Notes: generated from the sequence alone by a model not told the origin. A stretch of 43,942 nucleotides of DNA from CBFGTV01 sp965652145 (GCA_965652145.1 CBFGTV010000027.1:1-43942), one strand, 5' to 3'; counted from the stretch's first letter, positions 1 to 9,243 are shown. Program-made: numbers and translations.

Positions 1-888
1 GCAGCTGGACTTGGTACGAGATTTTTACCAGCGACAAAAGCAATGCCAAAGGAGATGTTACCTATTGTAGATAAGCCTACAATTCAATATATAATAGAAG
101 AGGCGATTGCCAGTGGAATTGAAGAAATTCTTATCATTACGGGAAAAAGCAAACGTGCAATTGAAGACCATTTTGACCGATCTTGCGAATTGGAACAAGA
201 ACTCGAGAAAAAAGGCGATCAAGAGTTACTGGAAATAGTAAAAAATGTTTCAGCAATGGTGGACATTCATTACATAAGACAAAAAGATCCAAGGGGGTTA
301 GGTCATGCTATCTATTGTGCAAAGACCTTTGTAGGTAATGAGCCCTTTGCTGTACTACTTGGCGATGATATAGTATATAGTAAACAAAGCCCCTGTCTTA
401 AGCAAATGATTGAATGCTATGAAAACTATAGAACCACTATCTTAGGAGTTCAAAAGATAGATATGGAAAATGTGTGTAAGTACGGTATTGTAGATGGTAC
501 ACAAGTATCTGACCGTGTATATGTAGTTAAAGATTTAATTGAAAAACCAATTGTAGATGAAGCACCATCTAACATAGCGATACTTGGAAGATATATTATT
601 AATCCATCTATCTTTGAGATCTTAGAACATACAGAACCGGGCAAAGGTGGAGAAATTCAATTAACAGATGCCTTAAAGGAGTTGGCACAGAAAGAAGATA
701 TGTATGCCTACAACTTTTTTGGCAAAAGATATGATGTTGGTAATAAACTAGGCTTTTTAGAAGCAACCGTAGAAACAGCCTTAAGACGTGAAGATTTAAG
801 GGATGAATTTCTTAATTATTTAATCAAAATTGTAGCAAAGGAAACAAAGTCAGTTGACGAAGTGGCACTTACCAGAATTAATGATTAA
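1..888 (+). CDS. galU: UTP-glucose-1-phosphate uridylyltransferase, 5' end cut off by window
   Basis: Makes UDP-glucose from UTP and glucose-1-phosphate in the cytoplasm, supplying glycolipid, capsule and wall polymer synthesis. The reading frame is open from base 1, where it reads AAGLGTRFLPATKAMPKEML, the glycine-rich nucleotide-binding loop that sits about ten residues from the start of GalU. The true start codon is therefore just upstream of the window, and the internal ATG at 43 is not the start. GEIQLTDAL near residue 220 and the DVGNKLGF stretch are also typical of GalU. About 295 residues are visible, the usual length apart from the missing N-terminus. It is followed after 52 bases by murJ, with the rest of an envelope cluster downstream. 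Identification is firm. Confidence 0.95.
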   Translation, partial: AAGLGTRFLPATKAMPKEMLPIVDKPTIQYIIEEAIASGIEEILIITGKSKRAIEDHFDRSCELEQELEKKGDQELLEIVKNVSAMVDIHYIRQKDPRGLGHAIYCAKTFVGNEPFAVLLGDDIVYSKQSPCLKQMIECYENYRTTILGVQKIDMENVCKYGIVDGTQVSDRVYVVKDLIEKPIVDEAPSNIAILGRYIINPSIFEILEHTEPGKGGEIQLTDALKELAQKEDMYAYNFFGKRYDVGNKLGFLEATVETALRREDLRDEFLNYLIKIVAKETKSVDEVALTRIND

Positions 889-940
889 TAGAATAACATT
901 TCACTAGATAATTCAGTATTCAGTAATTAGGAGAAACACT

Positions 941-2464
941 ATGAAAAAAACAGCTTTACTACTAATGATAATTACCATTGTATCGAAGGTTCTAGGCTTC
1001 ACTAGAGAAATTACTTTATCATTTTTCTATGGAGCCTCTGCCATTAGTGATGCCTATTTAATTTCACTGACCATTCCAACTGTTATATTTTCCTTTATTG
1101 GAACCGGTATTTCTACTGGGTTTATTCCTATGTACAGTAAAATTACCCACCAATATGGAGAAGATGAGGGGAATCGATATACCAATAATTTAGTTAATAT
1201 ACTCCTTGGAGTCTGTACAGTGATTACAATTGTAGGAGTCTTTTTCACCGAACCCATTGTCAAGCTTTTTGCATCGGGCTTTGAAGGTGAGGTGTTGGCC
1301 TTAGCAATTAGATTTACCCGAATCAGCCTGGTGGGAATATACTTCACGGGCTTAATCTATGTATTTAATGGATTTTTACAAATTAAGGGAAACTATGCTG
1401 CTCCGGCTTTAATTGGTTTTCCTTTAAATATTGTTACCATATTGTTTATTATCATTAGTAGTAAAGTGAATACTGTGCTTCTGCCATTGGGCAGTATTCT
1501 AGCAGCAGCCGCACAGCTACTTTTTTTAATACCATTTCTTCACCGAAAAAAATACAAGCATCGTTTTGTATTTAATTTAAAGGATCAACATATCAAAAAT
1601 ATGCTTTACTTGGCACTCCCCATTATAATTGGTGTCTCAGTTAATCAGATCAACGTACTGGTGGATCGAACCATTGCTTCTCAGCTGGCAGTAGGGGGTA
1701 TATCTGCCCTTAACTATGCCAATAAGCTCAATGGTTTTATACAGGGGATCTTTGTAATTTCAGTATCCACTGCTATGTATCCTTTAATTTCTAAAATGGC
1801 GGCAGAGGGGAATTACAATGGTTTGAAAAAATCAATTGCCGAGGCTATTGGTAGTATTAATTTATTGGTGATTCCTGCCACCATAGGGGCCATGATTTTT
1901 GCCGAGCCGGTTGTGAGGTTATTATTTGGCAGAGGGGCCTTTGATCAACAGGCCATTTCAATGACATCAACTGCCTTACTTTTTTATTCCATTGGAATGG
2001 TAGGCTTTGGCCTCAGAGAAATTTTATCCAGAGCCTTTTATTCCATGCAGGATACCAAAACACCTATGATTAACGCTGCCATTGCTTTGACAATTAATAT
2101 TGTACTAAATATAATTTTATCAAGATTTTTAGGGATTGGTGGATTGGCCTTAGCCACCAGTATTTCAGCCATATTTTGTACAGGCTTGTTGTTTTTGAGC
2201 CTTCGTAAGAAAATTGGCCCCTTTGGTATGAGGGAAATCAGTATTTCCTTTTTGAAGATATTGGGCGCCTCTCTGGTGATGGGGCTTATCGCTAAGTTGG
2301 CATACAATACCTTGCTCCAAAAAGTTTCGACTAACCTGGCCTTAATCATGTCAATTGGCATTGGTGGACTCATCTATTTCATCATCATTTACTTTATGAA
2401 AATTGATGAAGTGGATACAATAATTAGTGCAGTAAAAAATAAGCTAAAAAAAGCTGCCGTATAG
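941..2464 (+). CDS. murJ: Lipid II flippase MurJ (MviN family)
   Basis: Integral membrane protein of the MOP superfamily that moves lipid-linked peptidoglycan precursor, or a related lipid-linked oligosaccharide, across the cytoplasmic membrane. At 507 residues with about 14 hydrophobic segments it matches MurJ in length. The N-terminal stretch SKVLGFTREITLSFFYGAS and the central LLFGRGAFDQQAI are typical MurJ/MviN signatures. The ATG at 941 is preceded by AGGAG at good spacing. Because it sits between galU and a WbpM-like dehydratase, it could be a second MurJ paralogue that serves a surface polysaccharide. The sequence alone cannot decide between the two lipid substrates. Confidence 0.9.
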   Translation: MKKTALLLMIITIVSKVLGFTREITLSFFYGASAISDAYLISLTIPTVIFSFIGTGISTGFIPMYSKITHQYGEDEGNRYTNNLVNILLGVCTVITIVGVFFTEPIVKLFASGFEGEVLALAIRFTRISLVGIYFTGLIYVFNGFLQIKGNYAAPALIGFPLNIVTILFIIISSKVNTVLLPLGSILAAAAQLLFLIPFLHRKKYKHRFVFNLKDQHIKNMLYLALPIIIGVSVNQINVLVDRTIASQLAVGGISALNYANKLNGFIQGIFVISVSTAMYPLISKMAAEGNYNGLKKSIAEAIGSINLLVIPATIGAMIFAEPVVRLLFGRGAFDQQAISMTSTALLFYSIGMVGFGLREILSRAFYSMQDTKTPMINAAIALTINIVLNIILSRFLGIGGLALATSISAIFCTGLLFLSLRKKIGPFGMREISISFLKILGASLVMGLIAKLAYNTLLQKVSTNLALIMSIGIGGLIYFIIIYFMKIDEVDTIISAVKNKLKKAAV

Positions 2465-2496
2465 CTATAGCAGAAGTTTAGAAGGAAGTGCAATAG

Positions 2497-2958
2497 ATGC
2501 CTTTAGATAAAAAAAAGTTGTTGGCCTGGGGCCTGGTTTTAATTTGGATGGTCTTAATTTTCCTGCTCTCAGCCCAGCCCGCCAATCAATCAGATGAAAT
2601 GAGCAAACGGGTGGCCGAGGTCGTCAGGGAAAGGGTAGAGCAGGTCAATCCGAATACAAATTTAAACTTAGGCAGGCTAAATTACTTGGTTAGAAAAAAT
2701 GCCCACTTCTTTGCCTATTTTATATTGGGTATTTTAGTAATTCATGCAGTCAGTCAAGGAAGGCCCCTTGGGGCAGGTAAAATAGGGCTAACCCTATTAA
2801 TTTGTGTACTTTACGCCATAAGCGACGAATTTCACCAGCTATTTGTACCGGGCCGGGCAGGCCAGGTGAAGGATGTTCTTATCGACAGTGCAGGCTCCCT
2901 TACGGGGGTGGGCCTGTATTATTTTTTGGGCTTCTTAATGGGGAAGAAAAGGGCCTAG
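2497..2958 (+). CDS. VanZ-like family membrane protein
   Basis: A 153-residue protein with about four transmembrane segments. It has the VanZ-like pattern: an N-terminal LIFLLSAQPANQS stretch, then RKNAHFFAYFILG in the middle, and AISDEFHQLFVPGRAGQVKD near the C-terminus. VanZ is named for its role in teicoplanin resistance, but most chromosomal members have no proven function, and I do not infer resistance here. The ATG at 2497 has AAGGAAGTG upstream and lies 32 bases after murJ, so it is probably cotranscribed. The overlapping open frame at 2802-3020 is a shadow in another frame. Confidence 0.85.
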   Translation: MPLDKKKLLAWGLVLIWMVLIFLLSAQPANQSDEMSKRVAEVVRERVEQVNPNTNLNLGRLNYLVRKNAHFFAYFILGILVIHAVSQGRPLGAGKIGLTLLICVLYAISDEFHQLFVPGRAGQVKDVLIDSAGSLTGVGLYYFLGFLMGKKRA

Positions 2959-2997
2959 TCATTATTTCTTATAATTTAAAAAGTAAAATAGAATTAA

Positions 2998-3026
2998 TTG
3001 AATTAATAGCCAAAAAATAGTATAGT
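2998..3026 (+). promoter_or_regulatory. Candidate sigma-A promoter for the polysaccharide gene
   Basis: TTGAAT at 2998-3003 and TATAGT at 3021-3026 are separated by exactly 17 bases and lie 34 bases ahead of the ATG at 3061. This suggests that the WbpM-like gene has its own start of transcription in addition to readthrough from vanZ. It rests on pattern only. Confidence 0.4.
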
Positions 3027-3060
3027 TAATGTAGAGTATTTGAATGATGGCGGTGGAGAA

Positions 3061-4908
3061 ATGAAGAAAAGAATTTTAACAGCTTTTTTGGTGGTTGCCG
3101 ATATAGTAATGATTAACCTGGCCTTTGTTCTGGCCTTTATTATTCGATTTGATGGTAACCTACATATAACGGTTGCCCAGAGCTATATTCCAGTATATTT
3201 AAGTAACGCTGTAACCATTACCTTGATTAAGGTCAGCATTTTTTATGTCTTTGGTCTTTATAAAAATCTATGGAGATATGCCAGCATCGAAGAAATGCTG
3301 CAGATTGTTACCACCTCCTTTGTGGCCAATACAGGGATCGTAAGCTATATGTTTATTATGGAGCAGCGTTTACCCCGAAGTATTTATATCTTAACCTTTA
3401 TTTTAGATATTTTATTAATTGGTCTCATCCGCTTTAGCTTTCGGGCCCTTAGGTTAATCAAGGAGAACGGGGTCTATGGACTGGGTGCTAAAAAGGATAT
3501 GAAACGGGTCATGATTATTGGGGCCGGCCAGGCGGGTTCCATGGTGATTAAGGAGTTAAAAAATCATGAGCATCTGAACAGCAAGCCCGTGGCCATTATT
3601 GATGACGATGATTTAAAGCAGGGAGCCAGAATTAATGGAGTGCCGGTGCTGGGCGACCGCCATCAAATTAAAAGGGTTGCCGAAGCCCAAAAAATTGACG
3701 AAATCATTATTGCCATCCCCTCCTCCTCTAAAAAAGAAATTAGAGAGATTGTGGAGGAATGCAGTAAAACAAAATGTAAGCTTAAAATCGTGCCGGGAAT
3801 CTATGAGCTGATAGATGGACAGGTGAGCATTAAAAAAATTCGGGATGTCGACATTGAAGATTTGTTGGGGCGAGACCCGGTAAATCTAGATATGCAGGAA
3901 ATCAGTAAATACTTGAATAACAAGGTAGTATTGGTTACCGGCGGCGGAGGGTCCATTGGTTCGGAGCTATGCAGGCAAATTGCCTCCTTCGGCCCCAGAA
4001 GGCTGATTGTATTGGACAATTACGAAAATAATGCCTATGAAGTTCAAAATGAATTACGAAGAAGGTACCCCCATTTAGACCTTATAGTTGAAATTGCTTC
4101 AATACGAGAAAAATCACGGATGCAGGAGGTCTTTGCCAGACACCTGCCCCAGATTGTTTTCCACGCAGCGGCCCATAAGCATGTTCCCTTAATGGAATAT
4201 AATCCCCAAGAGGCCATTAAGAATAATATTTTCGGTACTAAAAACGTGGCCGATTGTGCCCATGAATATGGGGTAGAGCGCTTTGTTATGATTTCCACCG
4301 ATAAGGCCGTTAATCCCACCAACATTATGGGGGCCACCAAAAGGGTAGCCGAGATGATCATTCAATCATTCGATACCACCAGCGATACAGAATTTGTTGC
4401 GGTTCGGTTTGGGAATGTTTTGGGCAGTAATGGCAGTGTCATACCCCTCTTTAAAAGGCAAATTGCCGAGGGGGGGCCTGTAACAGTGACCCATGAAGAG
4501 GTAACCCGGTATTTCATGACCATTCCCGAGGCGGTGCAGCTGGTGATGCAGGCCGGGGCCATGGCCAAGGGGGGCGAGATCTTTATTTTAGATATGGGTG
4601 ACCCGGTTAAGATCATTGACCTGGCCCGGAATCTGATTAAGCTTTCAGGTTTTGAGCCCGATATAGATATACCCATTGAAATAACAGGATTAAGGCCTGG
4701 CGAGAAGCTCTTTGAGGAGCTTTTAATGGAAGAGGAAGGCCTGACAGCCACCAAGCATAACAAGATATTTATTGGTAAGCCCTTCTTTACAGATATGAGG
4801 CTTTTGCAAAGAGAGCTTGATATATTAAGGGAGCTGTTATTGAATAACAGCGGTGAGGTAAAGGAATACATAGAAAAGATGGTACCTACATATAAAAGAA
4901 CAAGCTAA
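3061..4908 (+). CDS. Membrane-bound nucleotide-sugar 4,6-dehydratase, WbpM/CapD/FlaA1 family
   Basis: A 615-residue long-form member of the family that converts UDP-N-acetylglucosamine to 4-keto-6-deoxy intermediates for surface polysaccharide or glycan synthesis. About four transmembrane helices fill the first 120 residues. A first Rossmann domain follows (MIIGAGQAGSMV near residue 155), then the SDR dehydratase domain (LVTGGGGSIGSEL near residue 295). The catalytic stretch STDKAVNPTNIMGATKR has Met at the usual YxxxK tyrosine position (MGATK), as in the Ser-Met-Lys triad described for WbpM. I chose ATG 3061 over ATG 3040, which would only add MNDGGGE and lacks a good ribosome site. The sugar product cannot be read from sequence. 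A strong terminator follows. Confidence 0.9.
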   Translation: MKKRILTAFLVVADIVMINLAFVLAFIIRFDGNLHITVAQSYIPVYLSNAVTITLIKVSIFYVFGLYKNLWRYASIEEMLQIVTTSFVANTGIVSYMFIMEQRLPRSIYILTFILDILLIGLIRFSFRALRLIKENGVYGLGAKKDMKRVMIIGAGQAGSMVIKELKNHEHLNSKPVAIIDDDDLKQGARINGVPVLGDRHQIKRVAEAQKIDEIIIAIPSSSKKEIREIVEECSKTKCKLKIVPGIYELIDGQVSIKKIRDVDIEDLLGRDPVNLDMQEISKYLNNKVVLVTGGGGSIGSELCRQIASFGPRRLIVLDNYENNAYEVQNELRRRYPHLDLIVEIASIREKSRMQEVFARHLPQIVFHAAAHKHVPLMEYNPQEAIKNNIFGTKNVADCAHEYGVERFVMISTDKAVNPTNIMGATKRVAEMIIQSFDTTSDTEFVAVRFGNVLGSNGSVIPLFKRQIAEGGPVTVTHEEVTRYFMTIPEAVQLVMQAGAMAKGGEIFILDMGDPVKIIDLARNLIKLSGFEPDIDIPIEITGLRPGEKLFEELLMEEEGLTATKHNKIFIGKPFFTDMRLLQRELDILRELLLNNSGEVKEYIEKMVPTYKRTS

Positions 4909-4913
4909 TCTAC

Positions 4914-4949
4914 AGCAACCCTTATTCATCTAATCAAGGGTTGCTTTTT
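4914..4949 (+). terminator. Intrinsic terminator after the polysaccharide cluster
   Basis: A perfect 10-bp stem (4914-4923 with 4936-4945, AGCAACCCTT/AAGGGTTGCT) and a 12-base loop run directly into a T-run. It closes the galU-murJ-vanZ-dehydratase cluster. Confidence 0.88.
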
Positions 4950-5090
4950 CGTTCATAAGATTCCAGACAATCTTAAAATCGTACAAAAAAGTGCAAAAAA
5001 CTACGGTTTATTACAAATACAATTTCAATAAGCTGCCTTATAATATAGTTATTGATAAAAAAATAACAAAATAAAACAGGAGGCAAGCTT

Positions 5091-6575
5091 ATGAAACGAT
5101 TGAAGAGAATTAGTACGATTATATTAGCGATTGTTCTATCCATATCGGTTGTTGGGTGTAATACAAAGCCTGATTCAACACCCAAGGAAGCAAAGAAGGA
5201 TCAGCAACCCCAGGAGGAAACCTATGATGTAGTTGTCATTGGCGGTGGCGGAGCCGGGCTTACGGCGGCAATAGAATTAAAGGGGGCAGGGGCCAATGTA
5301 GTGCTGCTTGAAAAGATGCCCTTTTTAGGAGGAAATACACTCATATCTGGTGGAGAATTAAATGCACCGGAAACATGGATTCAAGAAAAGCTGGGAATTG
5401 AAGATAGTGTGGCGCTTTATAAGGAAGACACCTTAAAGGGCGGGGACTACGAAGGTGACGAAGAGCTTGTGGAGGTTTTGGCCAATCATGCCCGGGAAGC
5501 CATTGAATGGCTACGGGATGAAGTTAATGTATCCTTTAAAGAGGATTATTTAATGCAATTTGGTGGACACTCCGTGCCCAGGGCGGCTTACCCCAAAGGG
5601 GGCTCTGGCAATGAGTTGATCGGAAAGCTGACCACTAAAGCTGAGGAAATGGGTATACCAATAAAATTGGAAACCAAGGCAGAAGAAATTCTTACAGATG
5701 AAGCTGGTAGGGTTAACGGTGTCAGGGCCGTCGATAAGGATGGTAATGAAGTTATTTTTACAGCCAATAAGGGTGTAATTATTGCCACCGGTGGATTTGG
5801 CTCTAACCTTGAAATGCGAAAGAAATATAATGCAGAATATGATGAAAGATATATGTCGACAGATCAGCCCGGTACCACAGGTGACGGAATGATTATGGCA
5901 GAGAAGCTGGGGGCCGCCCTGGTAGGAATGGAAAATATTCAAACCTACCCAACCTGCAGCCCCGTTACAGGGGTTTTATCCTATGTGGCAGATACCAGAT
6001 TTGACGGTGCCATCTTGGTAAACAAGGAGGGTAATCGATTTGTTGAGGAGCTGGACAGACGTGATGTAATTTCAAAGGCTATATTATCTCAAACCGATGG
6101 AATGGGGTATTTAGTTTGGGATAAAACAATAAAAGACGGCAGCCATATGAATGAGTATATGGATGAATTTGAGAAATTAGTTAAACAAGGTACCATTATT
6201 GAAGCCAATACAATAGAGGAGGCGGCAGAATTCTTTGAAATTAATGTAGACCAATTGAAGAAGACCATCGCCAACTATAATGAATTCGCCGAAAAGGGAA
6301 AGGATGAAGATTTTAACCGCAGGGGCGAGCTGATAGGATTAACTGAAGCCCCCTACTATATTCAAAAAGTAGCTCCATCTGTACACCACACCATGGGGGG
6401 ATTGAAAATAGATACCCAGGCCAGGGTGATTGACCGAGAAGGGAATCCTATTCCCGGGCTATTTGCTGCCGGGGAAGTAACCGGTGGAATCCATGGAACC
6501 AATCGATTAGGCGGAAATGCCATTACCGATATTATCGTATTTGGAAAAATAGCAGCGGAAAACGTGCTTAAATAG
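5091..6575 (+). CDS. Exported FAD-dependent reductase lipoprotein, flavocytochrome c/urocanate reductase-like
   Basis: A 494-residue flavoprotein of the fumarate reductase/flavocytochrome c superfamily. The signal peptide ends in VVGC with Cys23 as the lipidation site, so it works outside the membrane. The FAD-binding loop VVIGGGGAGL begins near residue 48. The active site has the general-acid arginine Arg324 (in ELDRRD), His433 (in SVHHTMGG) and Arg472 (in GTNRLGG). The histidine that fumarate reductases carry in IQxHPT is Tyr286 here (IQTYPT), with an aspartate 15 residues later (Asp301). As I recall the UrdA structure (Tyr373, Asp388, Arg411, His520), the spacings are the same, so urocanate or another non-fumarate acid is the likelier substrate. 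There is no FMN-binding or heme domain, so the electron donor must be separate. A two-component system follows. Confidence 0.8.
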   Translation: MKRLKRISTIILAIVLSISVVGCNTKPDSTPKEAKKDQQPQEETYDVVVIGGGGAGLTAAIELKGAGANVVLLEKMPFLGGNTLISGGELNAPETWIQEKLGIEDSVALYKEDTLKGGDYEGDEELVEVLANHAREAIEWLRDEVNVSFKEDYLMQFGGHSVPRAAYPKGGSGNELIGKLTTKAEEMGIPIKLETKAEEILTDEAGRVNGVRAVDKDGNEVIFTANKGVIIATGGFGSNLEMRKKYNAEYDERYMSTDQPGTTGDGMIMAEKLGAALVGMENIQTYPTCSPVTGVLSYVADTRFDGAILVNKEGNRFVEELDRRDVISKAILSQTDGMGYLVWDKTIKDGSHMNEYMDEFEKLVKQGTIIEANTIEEAAEFFEINVDQLKKTIANYNEFAEKGKDEDFNRRGELIGLTEAPYYIQKVAPSVHHTMGGLKIDTQARVIDREGNPIPGLFAAGEVTGGIHGTNRLGGNAITDIIVFGKIAAENVLK

Positions 6576-6590
6576 GTAGAATTGTTATTA

Positions 6591-6627
6591 AAAATCCCTA
6601 TAAGTTCTTTTATTATAGGGATTTTTT
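6591..6627 (+). terminator. Intrinsic terminator after the reductase gene
   Basis: A 13-bp stem, 6591-6603 with 6613-6625 (AAAATCCCTATAA/TTATAGGGATTTT), with a 9-base loop and a T-run. It separates the reductase transcript from the two-component genes, so the two are probably distinct transcription units. Confidence 0.88.
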
Positions 6628-6659
6628 GATACGAGTGAAATTCTTACTTCGGGTCAAGA

Positions 6660-6688
6660 TGCACATTATGTTGGCTTAGCGGTATAAT
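6660..6688 (+). promoter_or_regulatory. Possible promoter of the two-component operon
   Basis: A perfect TATAAT at 6683-6688 has TGCACA 17 bases upstream at 6660-6665. The -35 is only a partial match. The position, about 50 bases before the kinase ATG, is right. Confidence 0.35.
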
Positions 6689-6736
6689 TGAATGTATAGG
6701 GAAGATTAAGGAATAGGTGAAAGGGTAGGGTATATT

Positions 6737-8473
6737 ATGAAAACTTTAAGAACAAAAATCCTGCTTTATTTTACAACGGTGACGACAATCATGATTATTC
6801 TGTTGGTGGTATTGGTTAGAAATCAGATTAAGAATACAAATATTCCCTTAACAATCGATTTAAGCCAGCAGATTATTGCATCAAAGGCCGGCGAGGTTGG
6901 AGCCTGGCTAAATCAGCGGATTGCAGAATTAAAGGTACTCACTGAAAATGAGATGCTAGTTTCCATGGATATGGATCGAATTAAGCCCTATATGAGAAAA
7001 ATCGATGAAAGCCATAAGGAAGCCTTTGAATCCTTTGCAATTGTTTCCCTGGAGGGAAGATCCTGGGTAACTAACGATACCTATATTAATATAATCAATC
7101 GACCCTATTTTGAGAAAATTATGGCTGAGGATTTAGACTATGTTATCAGTGAACCCATTATTTCCCGTTCCAATGAAGAGCCTATCGTTGTGATTATCCA
7201 CTCCATCAGGAATGACCAGGGAAAAACCGTAGGCTATATTAATGGAGCCATATATGTGTCAAAACTATCAGCCATTGCATCAGAGATCAAAATGTATAAT
7301 GGACTAGCCTGGATATGCGATGGAAGTGGACAGGTATTTACCGCAGAAAAGGGTGAAATCCATCAGGGCGATACCATATTTGAAAACCACGGCCAGGCTA
7401 ATGGTGGAAATAAGCATATGGACGGTAAGACAATAGCAGAGCCCGAGGGAATTAATCGAATACAGGATGCTGCCGGAAACAACATAATTGTTTTGTACGC
7501 CCCAATTCCCTATGCAGAGGGGTGGTCATTGGGGATTCATTTTTTAGAGAAGGAAATGACATCAGATACCGACAGGCTCCTACAAATGATTTTATTCTTT
7601 GGGCTTTTTATTATCATAGGTTTAATCATCATTTCTCTGTTTTTATCATCCTCCATTGTCAAGCCCGTTAAGAAGCTGCAAGACCTGATGAAGCATGTAG
7701 AGGCGGGAAAACTAGATATTGTCTATTCTCATCCCGGGGAGGATGAAATCGGCCAATTGGCCAAAAGCTTCAACAAGATGGTGGGGCAAATTAATCATCT
7801 AATTAACACAGTCTATATACAACAGAAAAATAAGCGGGAAGCAGAATTAAGGGCCTTACAGGCCCAGATTCAACCTCACTTTTTATATAATACGCTGGAT
7901 ACAATCCACTGGATGGCCTTAGAGCATCAAGCAACTGATATAACAGCCATGGTTGAAGCCCTTACCAACATATTCAGAATATCCATCAGCAGGGGAGAAG
8001 AAATAATTCCCTATTCAGAAGAGATCAAGCATATACAGAGCTATTTGTTTATTCAGAAGGTTAGATATGAAGATAAGCTGCAATATGAGCTGAATTTTGA
8101 GGAAGCTTTAAAACAATACAAGGTATTAAAGCTGATTATACAGCCCCTGGTTGAAAACGCCATCTATCATGGGATTAAAAAAAAGAAGGGGCCCGGGAAA
8201 ATAGTTATTGAAGGGAAAATAATAGCTGGAGAAGCTGAGCTAAGGGTACTAGATGATGGAATTGGAATTGAGCAAGACCAACTAACAAAGATGATCGATT
8301 TGCTAAAGGGCAGAAGCAAGGGAGAAGGAACTGGCTATGGGATGTTTAATGTGAATGAAAGAATCAAGCTCATGTTTGGAAATGAATATGGTGTCAGGAT
8401 TCATAGTCAATATGGAAAGGGTACTGAGGTCATATTAAGACATCCACTTATTAATGATACAAAAAGGAAGTGA
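6737..8473 (+). CDS. YesM-type sensor histidine kinase with extracellular Cache-like domain
   Basis: A 578-residue membrane kinase. A transmembrane helix (about residues 9-26) leads into an outside domain of about 250 residues that looks like a double-Cache ligand sensor. It is followed by a second helix (about 282-305), a HAMP linker with KPVKKLQDLMKHVE, the His_kinase dimer domain with phospho-acceptor His381 in IQPHFLYNTLD, and a C-terminal ATPase domain (VENAIYHG, DDGIGI and GTGYGMFNV). Cache domains of this kind bind small carboxylates, amino acids and similar ligands. The response regulator gene follows directly. Adjacent to a secreted reductase, it may sense that enzyme's substrate, but this is inference from position. 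Confidence 0.9.
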   Translation: MKTLRTKILLYFTTVTTIMIILLVVLVRNQIKNTNIPLTIDLSQQIIASKAGEVGAWLNQRIAELKVLTENEMLVSMDMDRIKPYMRKIDESHKEAFESFAIVSLEGRSWVTNDTYINIINRPYFEKIMAEDLDYVISEPIISRSNEEPIVVIIHSIRNDQGKTVGYINGAIYVSKLSAIASEIKMYNGLAWICDGSGQVFTAEKGEIHQGDTIFENHGQANGGNKHMDGKTIAEPEGINRIQDAAGNNIIVLYAPIPYAEGWSLGIHFLEKEMTSDTDRLLQMILFFGLFIIIGLIIISLFLSSSIVKPVKKLQDLMKHVEAGKLDIVYSHPGEDEIGQLAKSFNKMVGQINHLINTVYIQQKNKREAELRALQAQIQPHFLYNTLDTIHWMALEHQATDITAMVEALTNIFRISISRGEEIIPYSEEIKHIQSYLFIQKVRYEDKLQYELNFEEALKQYKVLKLIIQPLVENAIYHGIKKKKGPGKIVIEGKIIAGEAELRVLDDGIGIEQDQLTKMIDLLKGRSKGEGTGYGMFNVNERIKLMFGNEYGVRIHSQYGKGTEVILRHPLINDTKRK

Positions 8474-8478
8474 ATTTG

Positions 8479-9243
8479 ATGTGGAGGGTACTCATTGCAG
8501 ATGATGAGCCAAAGATTAGAAAAGGATTAAAGAAGATGCTGGAATCCTTTAATCTAAATTTAGAAATAGATGCAGATTCAGAGGATGGAGAAATGGCTTT
8601 AGATTCAGCCAGAAAACAAAGGCCCCACATTCTTTTGGTAGATATTAATATGCCCTTTTTGAATGGCCTCGGCTTAATTGAGAAGATTCATGATTTCCTG
8701 CCAGATTCCATTGTCATTATTATTACGGGCTATGATGAGTTTCACTATGCCCAAAGAGCGATTAAATTAAAGGTCTTCGATTATCTGTTAAAGCCGGTAA
8801 ATTCCCAGGAGCTGAAGGGCATTATCCTTAAGGGAATTGAACACCTGCAAAATCACCCCCATAATGGGCCAGCTGCAGATCAGACTAATGATAAGGAGGC
8901 AAGGTATAGTCCAATTGTAATGCTGATTAAAGGCTATATCGACAGCCATTATATGCTGGAGCACTTGTCCCTCCAGGAGGTAGCAGATCAGTTTGAGATT
9001 AGCCCCTCCTATTTAGGCAAGCTAATGAAAAATGAATTAGGAAAGACCTTCATAGAATATTTGACGGAAATGAGAATGGAGCAGGCTAAAAGGATGCTAG
9101 AGGAAGAACATATAGGAATAAAAATCCATGAGGTTGCGCAGCTGGTTGGGTATAGTAGTCAGCATTATTTCAGCAGGGTATTTAAGAAGGAGGTGGGGGT
9201 TACGCCCCTGGAGTATAAGCAAAGAATAAAAATCAAACTATAG
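8479..9243 (+). CDS. YesN-type response regulator with AraC DNA-binding domain
   Basis: Partner of the kinase just upstream. The receiver domain covers residues 1 to about 120, with acidic pocket DDE at 8-10, phospho-acceptor Asp55 in LLVDINMPF and conserved Lys in YLLKPV. A linker of about 30 residues leads to an AraC-type double helix-turn-helix with QEVADQFEISPSYLGKLMK and HEVAQLVGYSSQHYFSRVFK. I place the start at ATG 8479 (MWRVLIADDE), 8 bases after AAGGAAG. The GTG at 8470 overlaps the kinase stop and is an alternative that adds three residues. The likely targets are nearby genes such as the reductase at 5091, or itself, but no operator is recognisable. Confidence 0.9.
   Translation: MWRVLIADDEPKIRKGLKKMLESFNLNLEIDADSEDGEMALDSARKQRPHILLVDINMPFLNGLGLIEKIHDFLPDSIVIIITGYDEFHYAQRAIKLKVFDYLLKPVNSQELKGIILKGIEHLQNHPHNGPAADQTNDKEARYSPIVMLIKGYIDSHYMLEHLSLQEVADQFEISPSYLGKLMKNELGKTFIEYLTEMRMEQAKRMLEEEHIGIKIHEVAQLVGYSSQHYFSRVFKKEVGVTPLEYKQRIKIKL

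Noticed and set aside
2497..2958. Glycopeptide resistance gene
   Set aside because: VanZ-like proteins are widespread in Firmicutes, and no vanHAX or vanRS genes are present here.
2802..3020. Separate small gene overlapping vanZ
   Set aside because: It is an alternative frame over the vanZ 3' end without a ribosome site, and the product is not protein-like.
4362..4871. 169-residue minus-strand frame within the dehydratase gene
   Set aside because: Antisense shadow of a well-conserved SDR domain.
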